Notes: generated by a model from the letters alone, not told the origin. DNA of 64,000 nucleotides from Pseudobacillus lumedeiriae (GCF_044891285.1 NZ_JAUIYO010000004.1:124001-188000); one strand, 5' to 3'. Positions 51,969 to 60,892 are shown, counted from the first letter of the stretch. Numbers and translations are program-made.

Positions 51969-52838
51969 ATGGATACTTATAAAGAGTTAAAACAAGGAGA
52001 GAAAGGGGCCTGGCTTAGTATTGCAGCCTACATTTTTCTTGCTTTACTGAAGCTGATTGTCGGATACATCGGCCATTCAAAAGCTTTACAGGCGGACGGG
52101 CTCAATAATTCAACTGATGTTGCTGCCTCAATCGCTATACTCATCGGATTAAAAATTGCCCGCAAGCCCCCCGATGAAGATCACCATTATGGACACTTTC
52201 GTGCGGAAACGATCGCCTCGCTCGTTGCTGCTTTTATTATGATTACCGTTGGTTTCCAAGTTCTCTATGACGCAGGCTATTCCTTTTTTTCAAAAGAAGA
52301 AGACACACCTAACATGCTTACAGCCTGGACGGCGGTATTTAGTGCGGGTGTCATGTACATCGTATATCGGTATAATCATCGCTTAGCCAAAAGAATCAAC
52401 AGCCAAGCAATGATGGCAGCTGCTCAAGACAACCGTTCTGACGCCTTAGTGAGCATCGGAGCATTCATCGGTATTGTCGGCTCTCAATTCGGACTAAGCT
52501 GGCTCGATACGTTAACAGCTTTCATTGTCGGACTTATCATTATCAAAACAGCATGGGAAATTTTCAAGCAGGCAACACATACATTAACAGATGGCTTTGA
52601 TCAAGACCTTTTGGAAGAAATACATCAAACCATTGCCCGTGTCCCTGATGTGCAGCAAGTATGCAGCGTAAAGGCCCGCATGCATGGAAATTTCACACTT
52701 GTCGATGTCACTATAACTGTTGATCCGCATCTGAATGTTGTCGAAAGCCACTTGATTACTGAACATATTGAAGAGATTTTATTGGAAAAATACAACATCC
52801 AAGACGCAGTCATTCATATTGAACCTGCCAGCAGTTAA
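51969..52838 (+). CDS. Cation diffusion facilitator (MneP/MneS-like manganese exporter)
   Basis: A 289-aa CDF exporter with six membrane segments and a C-terminal cytosolic dimer domain. Metal-site helices show LQADGLNNSTDVAASIAILIG and AAQDNRSDALVSIGAF, with HHYGHFRAET between, closest in memory to MneP/MneS of B. subtilis, which export manganese. ATG 51969 has GGAGG upstream; longer in-frame starts have no CDF-like sequence and overlap the repeat. The metal is inferred. Confidence 0.88.
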   Translation: MDTYKELKQGEKGAWLSIAAYIFLALLKLIVGYIGHSKALQADGLNNSTDVAASIAILIGLKIARKPPDEDHHYGHFRAETIASLVAAFIMITVGFQVLYDAGYSFFSKEEDTPNMLTAWTAVFSAGVMYIVYRYNHRLAKRINSQAMMAAAQDNRSDALVSIGAFIGIVGSQFGLSWLDTLTAFIVGLIIIKTAWEIFKQATHTLTDGFDQDLLEEIHQTIARVPDVQQVCSVKARMHGNFTLVDVTITVDPHLNVVESHLITEHIEEILLEKYNIQDAVIHIEPASS

Positions 52839-52927
52839 TCACCATTAATAAGCAAAGCCCTTTTTTACGCGTTATCACTGTTTTTCAAAAGCTTTGTTAC
52901 ACTCTCTTGTTGATTTCCGCTGCAGGC

Positions 52928-52976
52928 GGTCCAATCAACAAAGAGCTAACATTAACAATAGTCATTCACATAACCT
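52928..52976 (-). repeat. Short dispersed repeat, copy 5
   Basis: Minus strand AGGTTATGTGAATGACTATT then a 14-base insertion before GTTGATTGGA. Confidence 0.55.
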
Positions 52977-52987
52977 AAGTACAAAAA

Positions 52988-53016
52988 AAAGAAGGATCTT
53001 TTCTCGATCCTTCTTT
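52988..53016. terminator. Bidirectional terminator between CDF gene and purC
   Basis: Perfect 11-bp stem AAAGAAGGATC/GATCCTTCTTT, 7-base loop, A- and T-tracts on the two sides. Confidence 0.85.
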
Positions 53017-53081
53017 CTTTATATTTCATGGCAAAGCTGCATGATCATTTACCTAAAAAACATATTTAAAGCGCCTTTGTC

Positions 53082-53765
53082 TTACTTTTCCATCATTAGC
53101 TTTTCTAATTTAAGCGGCTCGATGTATTCCCCTTGTTTATAGGCTCTCATATTCCCGCCGGAAATTTCGTCAATCAAGATGACTTGTCCGTCTTTCGCGC
53201 GTCCAAATTCAAATTTAATATCATATAAATCTATTTCTTTTTTAGCCAGCTCTTCTTTCACTGTAGCAGCAATTTGTTGTGTGATATCTTTTAACTCTTT
53301 ATACTCATCGTGAGAAAGGATGCCCAGCATATCAAGTGCATCTTCTGAAATCGGCGGGTCCTGCCGCTCATCATCCTTCAATGTTACTTCCACAAATGCA
53401 TCAAGCGGCTGTCCTTCTTCAGCATACATACCGTAACGGCGCAGGAAACTGCCAACTGCCCGATAGCGGCAAATCACTTCAAGGCCCTTGCCAAAGACAG
53501 TTGCTGGTTGAACCGTCATCGTTGCTTCTTCAACATTCGCATCAATGTAATGCGTAGGGATGCCTTTTTCTTTTAAAATCTCAAAAAAGTATTTTGTTAA
53601 TCTAAGTCCAGCTTGTCCCGCACCTTCCATCGTCAAGCCGACCGTATTAGCTCCAGGATCAAATACACCGTTCTCTCCTGTTACGTCATCTTTAAACTTT
53701 AATAAATAGTTCCCGTCCTCAAGCTCGTATACATCTTTTGTCTTACCCGTGTAAACATGTTTCAC
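53082..53765 (-). CDS. purC: SAICAR synthase (stand-alone, non-subtilis type)
   Basis: Ligates aspartate to CAIR in purine synthesis. The 227-aa protein has KHVYTGKTKDVYELEDG, LKFKDDVTGENGVFDPGAN, CRYRAVGSFLRRYGMYAEEG and the C-terminal LIDEISGGNMRAYK. It differs clearly from B. subtilis PurC (which begins with a KLLYEGKAKKIY-type stretch) and resembles the form seen in clostridia. It is outside any pur operon. Start GTG 53765, nine bases after AAAGGGG; TTG 53774 overlaps that site. It may be a second copy or the only one; the window cannot tell. Confidence 0.88.
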   Translation of the reverse strand: MKHVYTGKTKDVYELEDGNYLLKFKDDVTGENGVFDPGANTVGLTMEGAGQAGLRLTKYFFEILKEKGIPTHYIDANVEEATMTVQPATVFGKGLEVICRYRAVGSFLRRYGMYAEEGQPLDAFVEVTLKDDERQDPPISEDALDMLGILSHDEYKELKDITQQIAATVKEELAKKEIDLYDIKFEFGRAKDGQVILIDEISGGNMRAYKQGEYIEPLKLEKLMMEK

Positions 53766-53834
53766 AAAGGTCAACCCCTTTTTCAGTTTCTAAAACCTCT
53801 TTTATTATGCACGATTTTGAAAAAAAAATTAATA

Positions 53835-53854
53835 GGAGAAAAATATTTTCCTCC
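53835..53854 (-). terminator. Terminator after the SIR2 gene
   Basis: Minus strand GGAGGAAAATATTTTTCTCC hairpin followed by an AT tract and a run of nine T. Confidence 0.7.
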
Positions 53855-53861
53855 CATTTTC

Positions 53862-55619
53862 TCATTCATCAAATTTTGTGTAGGCATGCAGCAATCCTTG
53901 TCCGTGAAATCCGTCTTTCTTATTCAAATCCTCCGCTAACTTTTCGAGAGAAGCAGTGAACTTCTCCTTCGATCCATCGCAAATGACGAGTACGGGCCAA
54001 TGTTCTGTCTCTGCCCCCTCATTTAAAAAGCGAATCAGGTGCTCCCTATTCGTTTTATAGCCGAACTTTCCGCTCGTATTTCCTTTTTCGTTCATATAGC
54101 GGTACTTAATTGCCCTTAACAGCCCAAACAAATCAAAATGATTGGCAAATTCCTGTTCATCAAATGCGAGCTTTGTTTCAATGAACACACTTTTCAAATA
54201 AGGATAAGTAAAATACGTTTCCGCCGGTGCAAGCCGCATCTTCCCTTCTGAGACTTGTTCAAACAATGGATCCAGCTCCATATGAGGGGAAGTGTAGGCT
54301 AAAAAAGAAAGTTGATGACGATGGGGGTCTTGCACATTGGGCAATGTAAACAGCTTATTCAGTAATTGATAGTTTTTCTTCATAACCGCACTAATGCCAA
54401 TACTGTAAAAAACGGCGTGAAGCGGGATTCCCTGTGTCGCTAATAGAAGCGGGTCGCCATTGTGATGTCTTGATCCGGTCAGCCGCTCTGCTGTCTGAAT
54501 TAACAGCTCCCCCTGCTCCGGTGTTTTCATATAATAAGCCATGACAGCAACGAGCATAGCGAGTGTTCTGCTTTTTTCAGCAGCCGTTTGACTGCGAATA
54601 GACGCAGATTCAATGGCTGCTTCTTTTGTATAGGGCTGTTCAAACAAAAAGGAAACAACCTCTTTCGTATGTTCCGTCAACATTTCTCTCAATTCAATTT
54701 CCCTTTTATCTTGAATATATCGTTTCAGCCGTTTCATTTTCACTTGAATATTCTCTGGACTCACTTTTTTTACTTTGGCAATATTTATTACATTTTCATA
54801 CAGTTCCGTAAAAAAGTGATCGGCCCCTTTTGGGTCAATCAACTTGCTTGCATCCCGAAAACTGATCAGCTCATCGGCATGTGGTGTTAACTTTTCCGAA
54901 AAAGCATGCCAGTACCATGAATAACGACGGCCTTTCACCGATTTAATCAGTTCCCGGAGCGCAATATCCCAATCGGCTGACCATCCCGACACGATTACGC
55001 CGTATTCATCAAATACCCGCCGCAGAAGCTGGGCAAATGGCACCGTATAGTTATTCAGCTCATCTGTCACATTTTTAAAGCGGGTATCCCGATAGTCGCC
55101 ATTTACTTTCAATACTGTACAATCTGCGTGTGCCAGCGGCTTCATGCCTTCAATATCAGACTCATGGTACAGCGTCTGGTACTGCACGCTGTGTTCATCA
55201 AGCGAATGTTCCAGCAAACGGTCAAAGTTTGTCGTAACAATCACTTTGATATAGCCGCGCTGAACGAGCTTCGCAATGGCACGATGAGCATCAGTTGGAG
55301 TTTTCTGCCTTTGTTCCACTTCTTCAAGCGTCGGTTCAAAAAACTCTTTCAACAATCCATTCCGTTCAGACGATGTTTTTGCCAATAGTTCAATGACTTC
55401 ATTGTATAAAGGAACTTTTCCATACTTTTTTTCATACCAGTCCATCGGATCCTGTTCGTCTGCACCATTTACGTGCATAATCCTCCGACAAAGCTCACGA
55501 ACAATCCCGCGGCCGGTCGGTATGCCCGCTGCATAAGAAATACCTGAGCCTAAGAGCAGGGCATATACTCCTTTATTCGCTTCCACCGAGAAAGCTAAAG
55601 ACAACAATTGCTCATCCAT
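53862..55619 (-). CDS. SIR2-domain protein with C-terminal extension (possible defence NADase)
   Basis: A 585-aa soluble protein. The N-terminal half is a SIR2-type NAD fold: LLGSGISYAAGIPTGRGIV (22-40), VTTNFDRLLE (128-137, Asn131), VLKVNGDYRDTRF (169-181) and VSGWSADWDIALREL (210-224). At the place where family members usually have His (HGDY) it has Asn173. The 300-residue C-terminal part is helical and unrecognised. The start ATG 55619 follows AAGGGGGG; a longer frame reaches 55673. Stand-alone SIR2 proteins of this sort are often phage-defence NAD-depleting effectors, which I infer, not see. No partner gene is adjacent. Confidence 0.8.
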   Translation of the reverse strand: MDEQLLSLAFSVEANKGVYALLLGSGISYAAGIPTGRGIVRELCRRIMHVNGADEQDPMDWYEKKYGKVPLYNEVIELLAKTSSERNGLLKEFFEPTLEEVEQRQKTPTDAHRAIAKLVQRGYIKVIVTTNFDRLLEHSLDEHSVQYQTLYHESDIEGMKPLAHADCTVLKVNGDYRDTRFKNVTDELNNYTVPFAQLLRRVFDEYGVIVSGWSADWDIALRELIKSVKGRRYSWYWHAFSEKLTPHADELISFRDASKLIDPKGADHFFTELYENVINIAKVKKVSPENIQVKMKRLKRYIQDKREIELREMLTEHTKEVVSFLFEQPYTKEAAIESASIRSQTAAEKSRTLAMLVAVMAYYMKTPEQGELLIQTAERLTGSRHHNGDPLLLATQGIPLHAVFYSIGISAVMKKNYQLLNKLFTLPNVQDPHRHQLSFLAYTSPHMELDPLFEQVSEGKMRLAPAETYFTYPYLKSVFIETKLAFDEQEFANHFDLFGLLRAIKYRYMNEKGNTSGKFGYKTNREHLIRFLNEGAETEHWPVLVICDGSKEKFTASLEKLAEDLNKKDGFHGQGLLHAYTKFDE

Positions 55620-56040
55620 TTCATGCCCCCCTTTTTTAAACCAGCTTACCGAATATATGATACCGCTATTCATTTTTCCCTTGTGTACTTATGTTCAATA
55701 CATTCATCATCTCAGGGTTCAAAAAATACATATTAGATACTTGTATCCTGCTTATCTAATATACTTATGGAATATGCCCTGCTGTTATACTTGTAAAGGA
55801 TTTTCACAATGAAATTACATAAAACCTTTATCTTGTACGGATGTTATGGCGTTTTCCACTTGTCTTAGGCGGAGAATTGCTTCTGTTCCCTACTATATTA
55901 ACAGATTTAATGATCTTCCCAATTCCCAGTATGTAAAAAACAACCATATGCCTTTTGATCTAAAAACCCCAAAATCAATTAAACCTATTTGACTTATATG
56001 TTTTATTGATTTATTATACAAATTAATTAAATAGTGAAAA

Positions 56041-56139
56041 TCTTATCAAGAGAGATCGAGGGACTGGCCCTATGACATCTCAGCAACCTGTTCCATACAA
56101 GGTGCTACATCCAGCAGATTACACTCTGAAAGATAAGAA
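56041..56139 (+). ncRNA. SAM-I (S-box) riboswitch aptamer
   Basis: Conserved S-box elements occur in order: CTTATCAAGAGAGATCGAGG, GACTGGCCC, GACATCTCAGCAACC, AAGGTGCTACATCCAGCAGA and the closing GATAAGAAG, which pairs with the first CTTATC as P1. It lies about 107 bases before the SSS symporter gene. A frame that reads through it from 56072 is not a gene. From 55620 to 56040 I see no gene. Confidence 0.95.
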
Positions 56140-56157
56140 GACGGAACGAACCATTAA

Positions 56158-56181
56158 CCCTCTTCTTACTAACGAAGGGGG
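56158..56181 (+). terminator. Riboswitch expression-platform hairpin
   Basis: CCCTCTTC/GAAGGGGG stem (one G-U) with an 8-base loop, followed by CATTTGTATT. TCTTCTTA (56161-56168) can instead pair with TAAGAAGA at the 3' side of P1, giving the antiterminator. The tail is only moderately U-rich. Confidence 0.6.
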
Positions 56182-56246
56182 CATTTGTATTGCTGCTTTA
56201 AAGAATAATGAAAAAAATCAATATTTTACAGAAAGGGTGAATAAAT

Positions 56247-57872
56247 TTGACGAGTGTTGGTTTTTGGTTTGTTGGTTTAGCGCTGGCTTATACATTATTG
56301 TTAATTGGAATTGGGCGATATACGGTACGGAAAGCGAATAGCGGAAACGGTTATTTTGTGGGGGGCCGCAATTTCAATGCGTTTTTCGTTGCTGTATGTA
56401 TTACCGGCTTATTTTCTGGTTCTTCTTTTATCGCTATTATTGAACTGTCTTACTTAAGGGGCGTGTCTGCTGTCTGGTATGGTGTAGCGGAAACAGTACA
56501 GGTTTTGTTAATTGCCTTTTTATTTATCGGACCGTTCCGAAAAAAATTAGTCGTCACCATTTCCGGGCTGATTGGTGATCGTTTTGGAAACAAGGCGAGG
56601 GCACTCGGAGGAGCCATTACCGCTTTTGCTTTCCCAATGTGGTCTGTGGCCACAGCCTTAGCGTTCGCATCTGCTCTACATGTATTTACGGGAGTTTCCC
56701 TACTGACTGCCGTCATTATTACTGCTATTCTGCTCTTTGCCTATTTACAGTTTGGCGGAATGTGGGCCATAGGCTATACGCAAATGTTTAATACCATTAT
56801 GTTTTACGTCATGCTGACAGTCGGGTTTGTGGCCTTTTTCATTAATCCCGGATTGGATGGCTTAAAGCAGTTCGCTGAAGCGAAACCTGAAATGTTCTCT
56901 TATTCAAGCGTCGGGATCCAAACGATTGTTGCCTGGTTCGGCACATTTCTCGTTAACATTGTACTGGCACAAGCTGCCTTTCAAATGGCTTTATCTTGTA
57001 AAACCGTTGAAGAAGGGAAAAAGGGGCTTTTATGGGGAGCCATTCTCGGCGTTCCGTTAATTATCGGAGCCGTCATTTTTGGCCTTGCCGCTGCTATCGT
57101 TGTACCAGATGGAAGTGTCGGTCTGATCGCCATTCCTCATTATTTGCTTGAAGTCTTGCCTGCTCCGCTCGTCGCACTGTTTTTCCTCGGTTTTTGGGCT
57201 TGTGCTCTAAGCTGGGGAGCACCGTGCCAATTCTCAGGAGCTACTAGTCTCGGAAAAGATGTAGGAGAAGCCCTGTTCCCAGGACGTGATGAACATACGT
57301 ACATCCGCTATACGAAATGGGCATTAGCTATTTTAACAGTTGAAATGATTATCCTTGCTACGCTCCGGGCAGAGCAGTCAGCCTGGTGGAATGTACTCGC
57401 CTGGGTGACGAGAAACTCAGCCACATTTGCTCCGGCTGTAGCCGCTCTTTTTTGGCCGTTAGCTACGCCACGAGCAGTTATCTCATCTATGGTCGTCGGC
57501 ACAACAACTGGGCTGCTCTGGTATCATCTAGGCAGCTGGGAAACCACTCAATTCTTCCTGCAAACCCATCCTGTGTGGCCAGGAATGATTGCTAATATGT
57601 TCACTTTAGTCATTGTGACACTCATAGAACAAGCAGCTGAATTGAAAGTGTATGCCTCCCGTGCGCAAGCCCGAACAGGCATGTATTTATTCATCACCGC
57701 CGCGGTAACAGCCGGCTTAACAGCTTTGAACTTTTCTTCGCTCTACGCAAAAGGGCTAGTCGGTCTTGCCTTATTTATCGTGACACTCTCTCTGTTTTTC
57801 TGCACGATGCTGTTTTTGAAAAAAGGCAAATTAAGCACACGGGAGCTGCCGTTAAAAGCTTCTTCTCATTAA
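56247..57872 (+). CDS. Sodium:solute symporter (SSS), predicted methionine importer
   Basis: A 541-aa membrane protein with about 13 helices of the SSS/SLC5 family. Typical parts are GRYTVRKANSGNGYFVGGRNFNAF at the N-terminus, GLFSGSSFIAI in TM2 and LSWGAPCQFSGATSLGKDV near 330-348. Start TTG 56247 follows AAAGGGTGA. It is the only gene downstream of the SAM riboswitch, so it should be expressed when methionine/SAM is low; methionine or a precursor is the best substrate guess. Ends at a perfect terminator. Confidence 0.9.
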   Translation: MTSVGFWFVGLALAYTLLLIGIGRYTVRKANSGNGYFVGGRNFNAFFVAVCITGLFSGSSFIAIIELSYLRGVSAVWYGVAETVQVLLIAFLFIGPFRKKLVVTISGLIGDRFGNKARALGGAITAFAFPMWSVATALAFASALHVFTGVSLLTAVIITAILLFAYLQFGGMWAIGYTQMFNTIMFYVMLTVGFVAFFINPGLDGLKQFAEAKPEMFSYSSVGIQTIVAWFGTFLVNIVLAQAAFQMALSCKTVEEGKKGLLWGAILGVPLIIGAVIFGLAAAIVVPDGSVGLIAIPHYLLEVLPAPLVALFFLGFWACALSWGAPCQFSGATSLGKDVGEALFPGRDEHTYIRYTKWALAILTVEMIILATLRAEQSAWWNVLAWVTRNSATFAPAVAALFWPLATPRAVISSMVVGTTTGLLWYHLGSWETTQFFLQTHPVWPGMIANMFTLVIVTLIEQAAELKVYASRAQARTGMYLFITAAVTAGLTALNFSSLYAKGLVGLALFIVTLSLFFCTMLFLKKGKLSTRELPLKASSH

Positions 57873-57886
57873 TGCTATCTAAAAAA

Positions 57887-57930
57887 ACAGCCGTCCCTGT
57901 TTAGCCGAAAAGCTAAACAGGGACGGCTGT
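57887..57930. terminator. Bidirectional 19-bp terminator
   Basis: Perfect arms 57887-57905 and 57912-57930 (core CAGCCGTCCCTG), loop CGAAAA. A run of seven T follows on the minus strand, ending the LysM gene. Confidence 0.9.
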
Positions 57931-57947
57931 GTTAATGGAACCGTATC

Positions 57948-59579
57948 TTAAAGAGCTTCAACACGAATAAGTGCTGGGCGTTTTGAACTCGTTCCCTTTA
58001 CATAGGTTAACGTCACCGACTTGTTTTGCCACTTCTGATAGTGTTGAGATGTACCATAGGAAACTTCCATGGCGATGGCTTTTCCTTGTATTATGACTTC
58101 AATCGAAGTAGAATCAACAGCCCCAATTACTTTACCACTATGCTGTACAATAAGTTCCGCTGGGACTTTCAATTCGTTACCGATAAGTACAATCGGCTGC
58201 TTCATTTGATTGATCTTCATCAACTGTTCAACACTTGTATTAAAGCGTTCAGCCAACGAATAAATCGTGTCGCCTGCTGCTACTTTATACGTAGCAGCGG
58301 CTATTTTTGCCGGCGCCTGCTTATTACCCATTTGTCTATCGCTTGAATCTCGATTAATCACTAACTTTTGGCCAATCGATAAAAAAGTAGATGTCAATTC
58401 ATTATCTTTTAATAACTTTTCAATGGAAACATTATATTTTTTTGATATATTCCATAAACTGTCGCCAGTTTTGACGATATAAATGATAGAGGAAGCCGTT
58501 TTTGGCTCATTGTTTATTTTTTGGCCGGGTATTTCGCCTGGCTCTTTTTTATTTTCTGCTGGTTTCTCTGTATATATAAGTAGCTTTTGTCCAATGGTTA
58601 AGCGATCCGATTTTAGATGATTATCCTTCATAATCTTTTCAAACGGCACACCATATTTTTTCCCAGTATTCCAAAGTGTATCGCCTGACTTCACAATATA
58701 AGTAACGACAGAGGAGCCTTTTGCTGGCGGATTGTCCGTTTTTTTATCAGGAGCTGGCTTAGCAGATGTGCCTGCTTGTTTTGTAATAATGAGCTTCTGC
58801 CCGATTTTGAGCGCATCGGATTTTAGCTGATTATCTTTCTTGATCTTATCTACTGTTACACCAAACTTTTTAGACAAACTCCAAAGATTGTCACCTGATT
58901 GAACAATGTGAATACCCGATGGCGCATTGATCACGAGCTTTACTTCCTGCTCCATTTTTACCGCCGTTCTTCTCTCTTTTTTTCCTTCTTCATACAAATC
59001 GCTTGAACCTAGAACCTTTTTAACCTGTCCCTGCTTAATATTTACATGAGTAGATGCTTCAACTGCCTGTTCAGTCTTAACTGCAGGTTGATTCACTATC
59101 TGTTTATCCTTAAGCTCTCTAGTTTGTCCTGAGACCTTTTCTGTCTCCGCTATATTGGAATTAGTATAAGCATTCTCCGCTTCTTGTAACTGTGAGCTGG
59201 AGGATGATTCCACCCTACTTTCTTCAACTTCTTCCGTTTTCCCAGTCAAGTGCAGCAGCTGTCCATTATTATCCCTATACGGAACGATAATCTGCTGTCC
59301 AACCTTCAATGAGCTTGTCGTTAAGCCATTTTTTCCTTGAAGCTGCTCAACTGATACCTGATACTTCTTCGCCAATGAATACAGTGTGTCTCCCGCTTTC
59401 ACCGTATATGATTCTGCACAGTCACACGCCCCTGCCTCTTTCGGCTGTACAAAAACAGATGCTGCTGTCAGTGACATGGCCAAAGTGGCACCAATCAGCT
59501 TGGAGTTTCGCTGGTGTTCTTTTATTTTTTTTGATCTGACAATTCGCTCCTGCCGTGTTTCCCCTATAACTTTCATCAT
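57948..59579 (-). CDS. Exported protein with five LysM domains
   Basis: A 543-aa peptidoglycan-binding protein. A basic 30-residue leader precedes a hydrophobic segment (LIGATLAMSLTAASVFV, 28-44), so it is exported or anchored. LysM domains lie at about 58-100, 223-265, 293-335, 367-409 and 431-473, each with (V/I)xxGD(T/S/N)L(W/Y) and IGQKL. A Ser/Glu-rich linker separates domain 1 from the rest. The last 70 residues form a separate unrecognised domain; no catalytic hydrolase domain is present. ATG pair at 59579/59576 follows AAGGGG. Possibly a wall organiser or spore-related protein. Confidence 0.88.
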   Translation of the reverse strand: MMKVIGETRQERIVRSKKIKEHQRNSKLIGATLAMSLTAASVFVQPKEAGACDCAESYTVKAGDTLYSLAKKYQVSVEQLQGKNGLTTSSLKVGQQIIVPYRDNNGQLLHLTGKTEEVEESRVESSSSSQLQEAENAYTNSNIAETEKVSGQTRELKDKQIVNQPAVKTEQAVEASTHVNIKQGQVKKVLGSSDLYEEGKKERRTAVKMEQEVKLVINAPSGIHIVQSGDNLWSLSKKFGVTVDKIKKDNQLKSDALKIGQKLIITKQAGTSAKPAPDKKTDNPPAKGSSVVTYIVKSGDTLWNTGKKYGVPFEKIMKDNHLKSDRLTIGQKLLIYTEKPAENKKEPGEIPGQKINNEPKTASSIIYIVKTGDSLWNISKKYNVSIEKLLKDNELTSTFLSIGQKLVINRDSSDRQMGNKQAPAKIAAATYKVAAGDTIYSLAERFNTSVEQLMKINQMKQPIVLIGNELKVPAELIVQHSGKVIGAVDSTSIEVIIQGKAIAMEVSYGTSQHYQKWQNKSVTLTYVKGTSSKRPALIRVEAL

Positions 59580-59781
59580 GACTACCCCTTCTTTTCCCCT
59601 ACAAATGATTTCCCCTTATGAGCGAAAAACCCTGAATAAGATTTACTATTAGAGAAAATATTTCCTACAAAGAGAGATATTACAACGAAACAGAAAATTC
59701 GACAAATAGACACATAAAAAAAAAGAGCCGATAAAAATAAATCAAATGTCACAGAAACGCAAAAAAGGTAAGCCTGTTTAA

Positions 59782-59985
59782 CTAGAGAACCTTTTCAAGC
59801 ATTCTGCTAAAAGACTTACCACTTGTCATATATAAGGAAGAAGGAAGGCAGGAATATTCGATACGGCCAAATGCTCCTTCTTTTCCTATGAGAAAAAATA
59901 ACCAATTTTCATGAATATTCATTCCCGGCATTTCTATATAATTATAACTATGAATGCACGTCATCCACCCTCTCTTTAGCTGCAT
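59782..59985 (-). pseudogene. Short ORF with faint ComK C-terminal resemblance
   Basis: 67 residues from ATG 59985: MQLKRGWMTCIHSYNYIEMP ... GRIEYSCLPSSLY... ending before 59782. The pattern W-x-T-x-x-H followed 35 residues later by GK and I-x-Y recalls the GWISHVHV...NGKTMELPISY part of ComK. The N-terminal two thirds of ComK are missing; the frame continues into the EamA gene without homology. No good ribosome binding site. Could be a comK remnant or chance. Confidence 0.3.
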
Positions 59986-59998
59986 GAATTTATTCTTA

Positions 59999-60892
59999 TC
60001 ACTTACTAGATATTGCTTGTTTATATTGTTTTTTTCGCTGATATGTAGATAGTACGACGCCCCCCACAATAAACAGCGCCCCTAGCAATTCCACACCTGT
60101 AATCGGTTTGTATAGCAATATCAATCCCATAACCATCGCTACAAAAGGCTCCAAGTTAGATAAAATAGAAGCCTTAGAAGCATCGACGTGTCGAATGTTA
60201 TGATTCCAAATCAGCGTGACGATGCCGTGTACCACCACAGCAGTGCTGATCAGAAGAGCCCAATCAGACATTTCAAAGCTTATTCGTAAAGGTGTATCCA
60301 GTAAAAAAGCAAACGGGATTGATACAATAAAGCCTGTTATATTCGAATATAAAGTAATGGTCATCGGATCTATCCTTTGGGAAAGTACTCTTGTGATAAT
60401 GATCATAATGGCAAATGTGATCATCGTTATGACGATCCATATAAGACCTTTATCCATGTGTACAGATGATAAACTCCCTTTCGTTACAACGAAGTAAATA
60501 CCTATAATCGCCACAAAAGACCCTGTCAGCATACGAAGGGTTAATTTTTCTTTTAGAAAAACAGCTGCTAAAAAGCTTGTTAAAATAGGGGTTGTTGCTA
60601 ATATTAATGCCGAGGTAGTTGGATCAGCTGTTTGTAATCCTACAAAAAAAGACCACTGATTGATGAATACGCCAATAATCCCCAAGGAAACAATGGTGAG
60701 TAAATCTGCTTTATTTACTCTTTTAACATGTTTTTTGTAAGAGGATAATCCAACTAAAAATAGCACAATAAATAAAAGCCTCAACGTCGTTAACAGGGTT
60801 GGGGAAAAAGCTTGAACTAAAAGCTTTCCAAAGACAAAGTTGCTTCCCCATACTACTACACAAAAAGTTAGCCACGTATAAGCTCTTAACAT
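59999..60892 (-). CDS. EamA/DMT family permease
   Basis: A 297-aa membrane protein with ten helices in two EamA repeats (about 5-135 and 150-285). Repeat ends show PILTSFLAAVFLKEKL and LEPFVAMVMGLILLYKPITG, typical of the drug/metabolite transporter family. ATG 60892 is eight bases after GAAGG; GTG 60901 overlaps that site. Substrate unknown. Monocistronic, divergent from pepT. The gap 60893-61150 has no gene. Confidence 0.88.
   Translation of the reverse strand: MLRAYTWLTFCVVVWGSNFVFGKLLVQAFSPTLLTTLRLLFIVLFLVGLSSYKKHVKRVNKADLLTIVSLGIIGVFINQWSFFVGLQTADPTTSALILATTPILTSFLAAVFLKEKLTLRMLTGSFVAIIGIYFVVTKGSLSSVHMDKGLIWIVITMITFAIMIIITRVLSQRIDPMTITLYSNITGFIVSIPFAFLLDTPLRISFEMSDWALLISTAVVVHGIVTLIWNHNIRHVDASKASILSNLEPFVAMVMGLILLYKPITGVELLGALFIVGGVVLSTYQRKKQYKQAISSK

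Noticed and set aside
56072..56341. 89-codon frame over the SAM riboswitch
   Set aside because: It runs through the aptamer and into the symporter gene in another frame.
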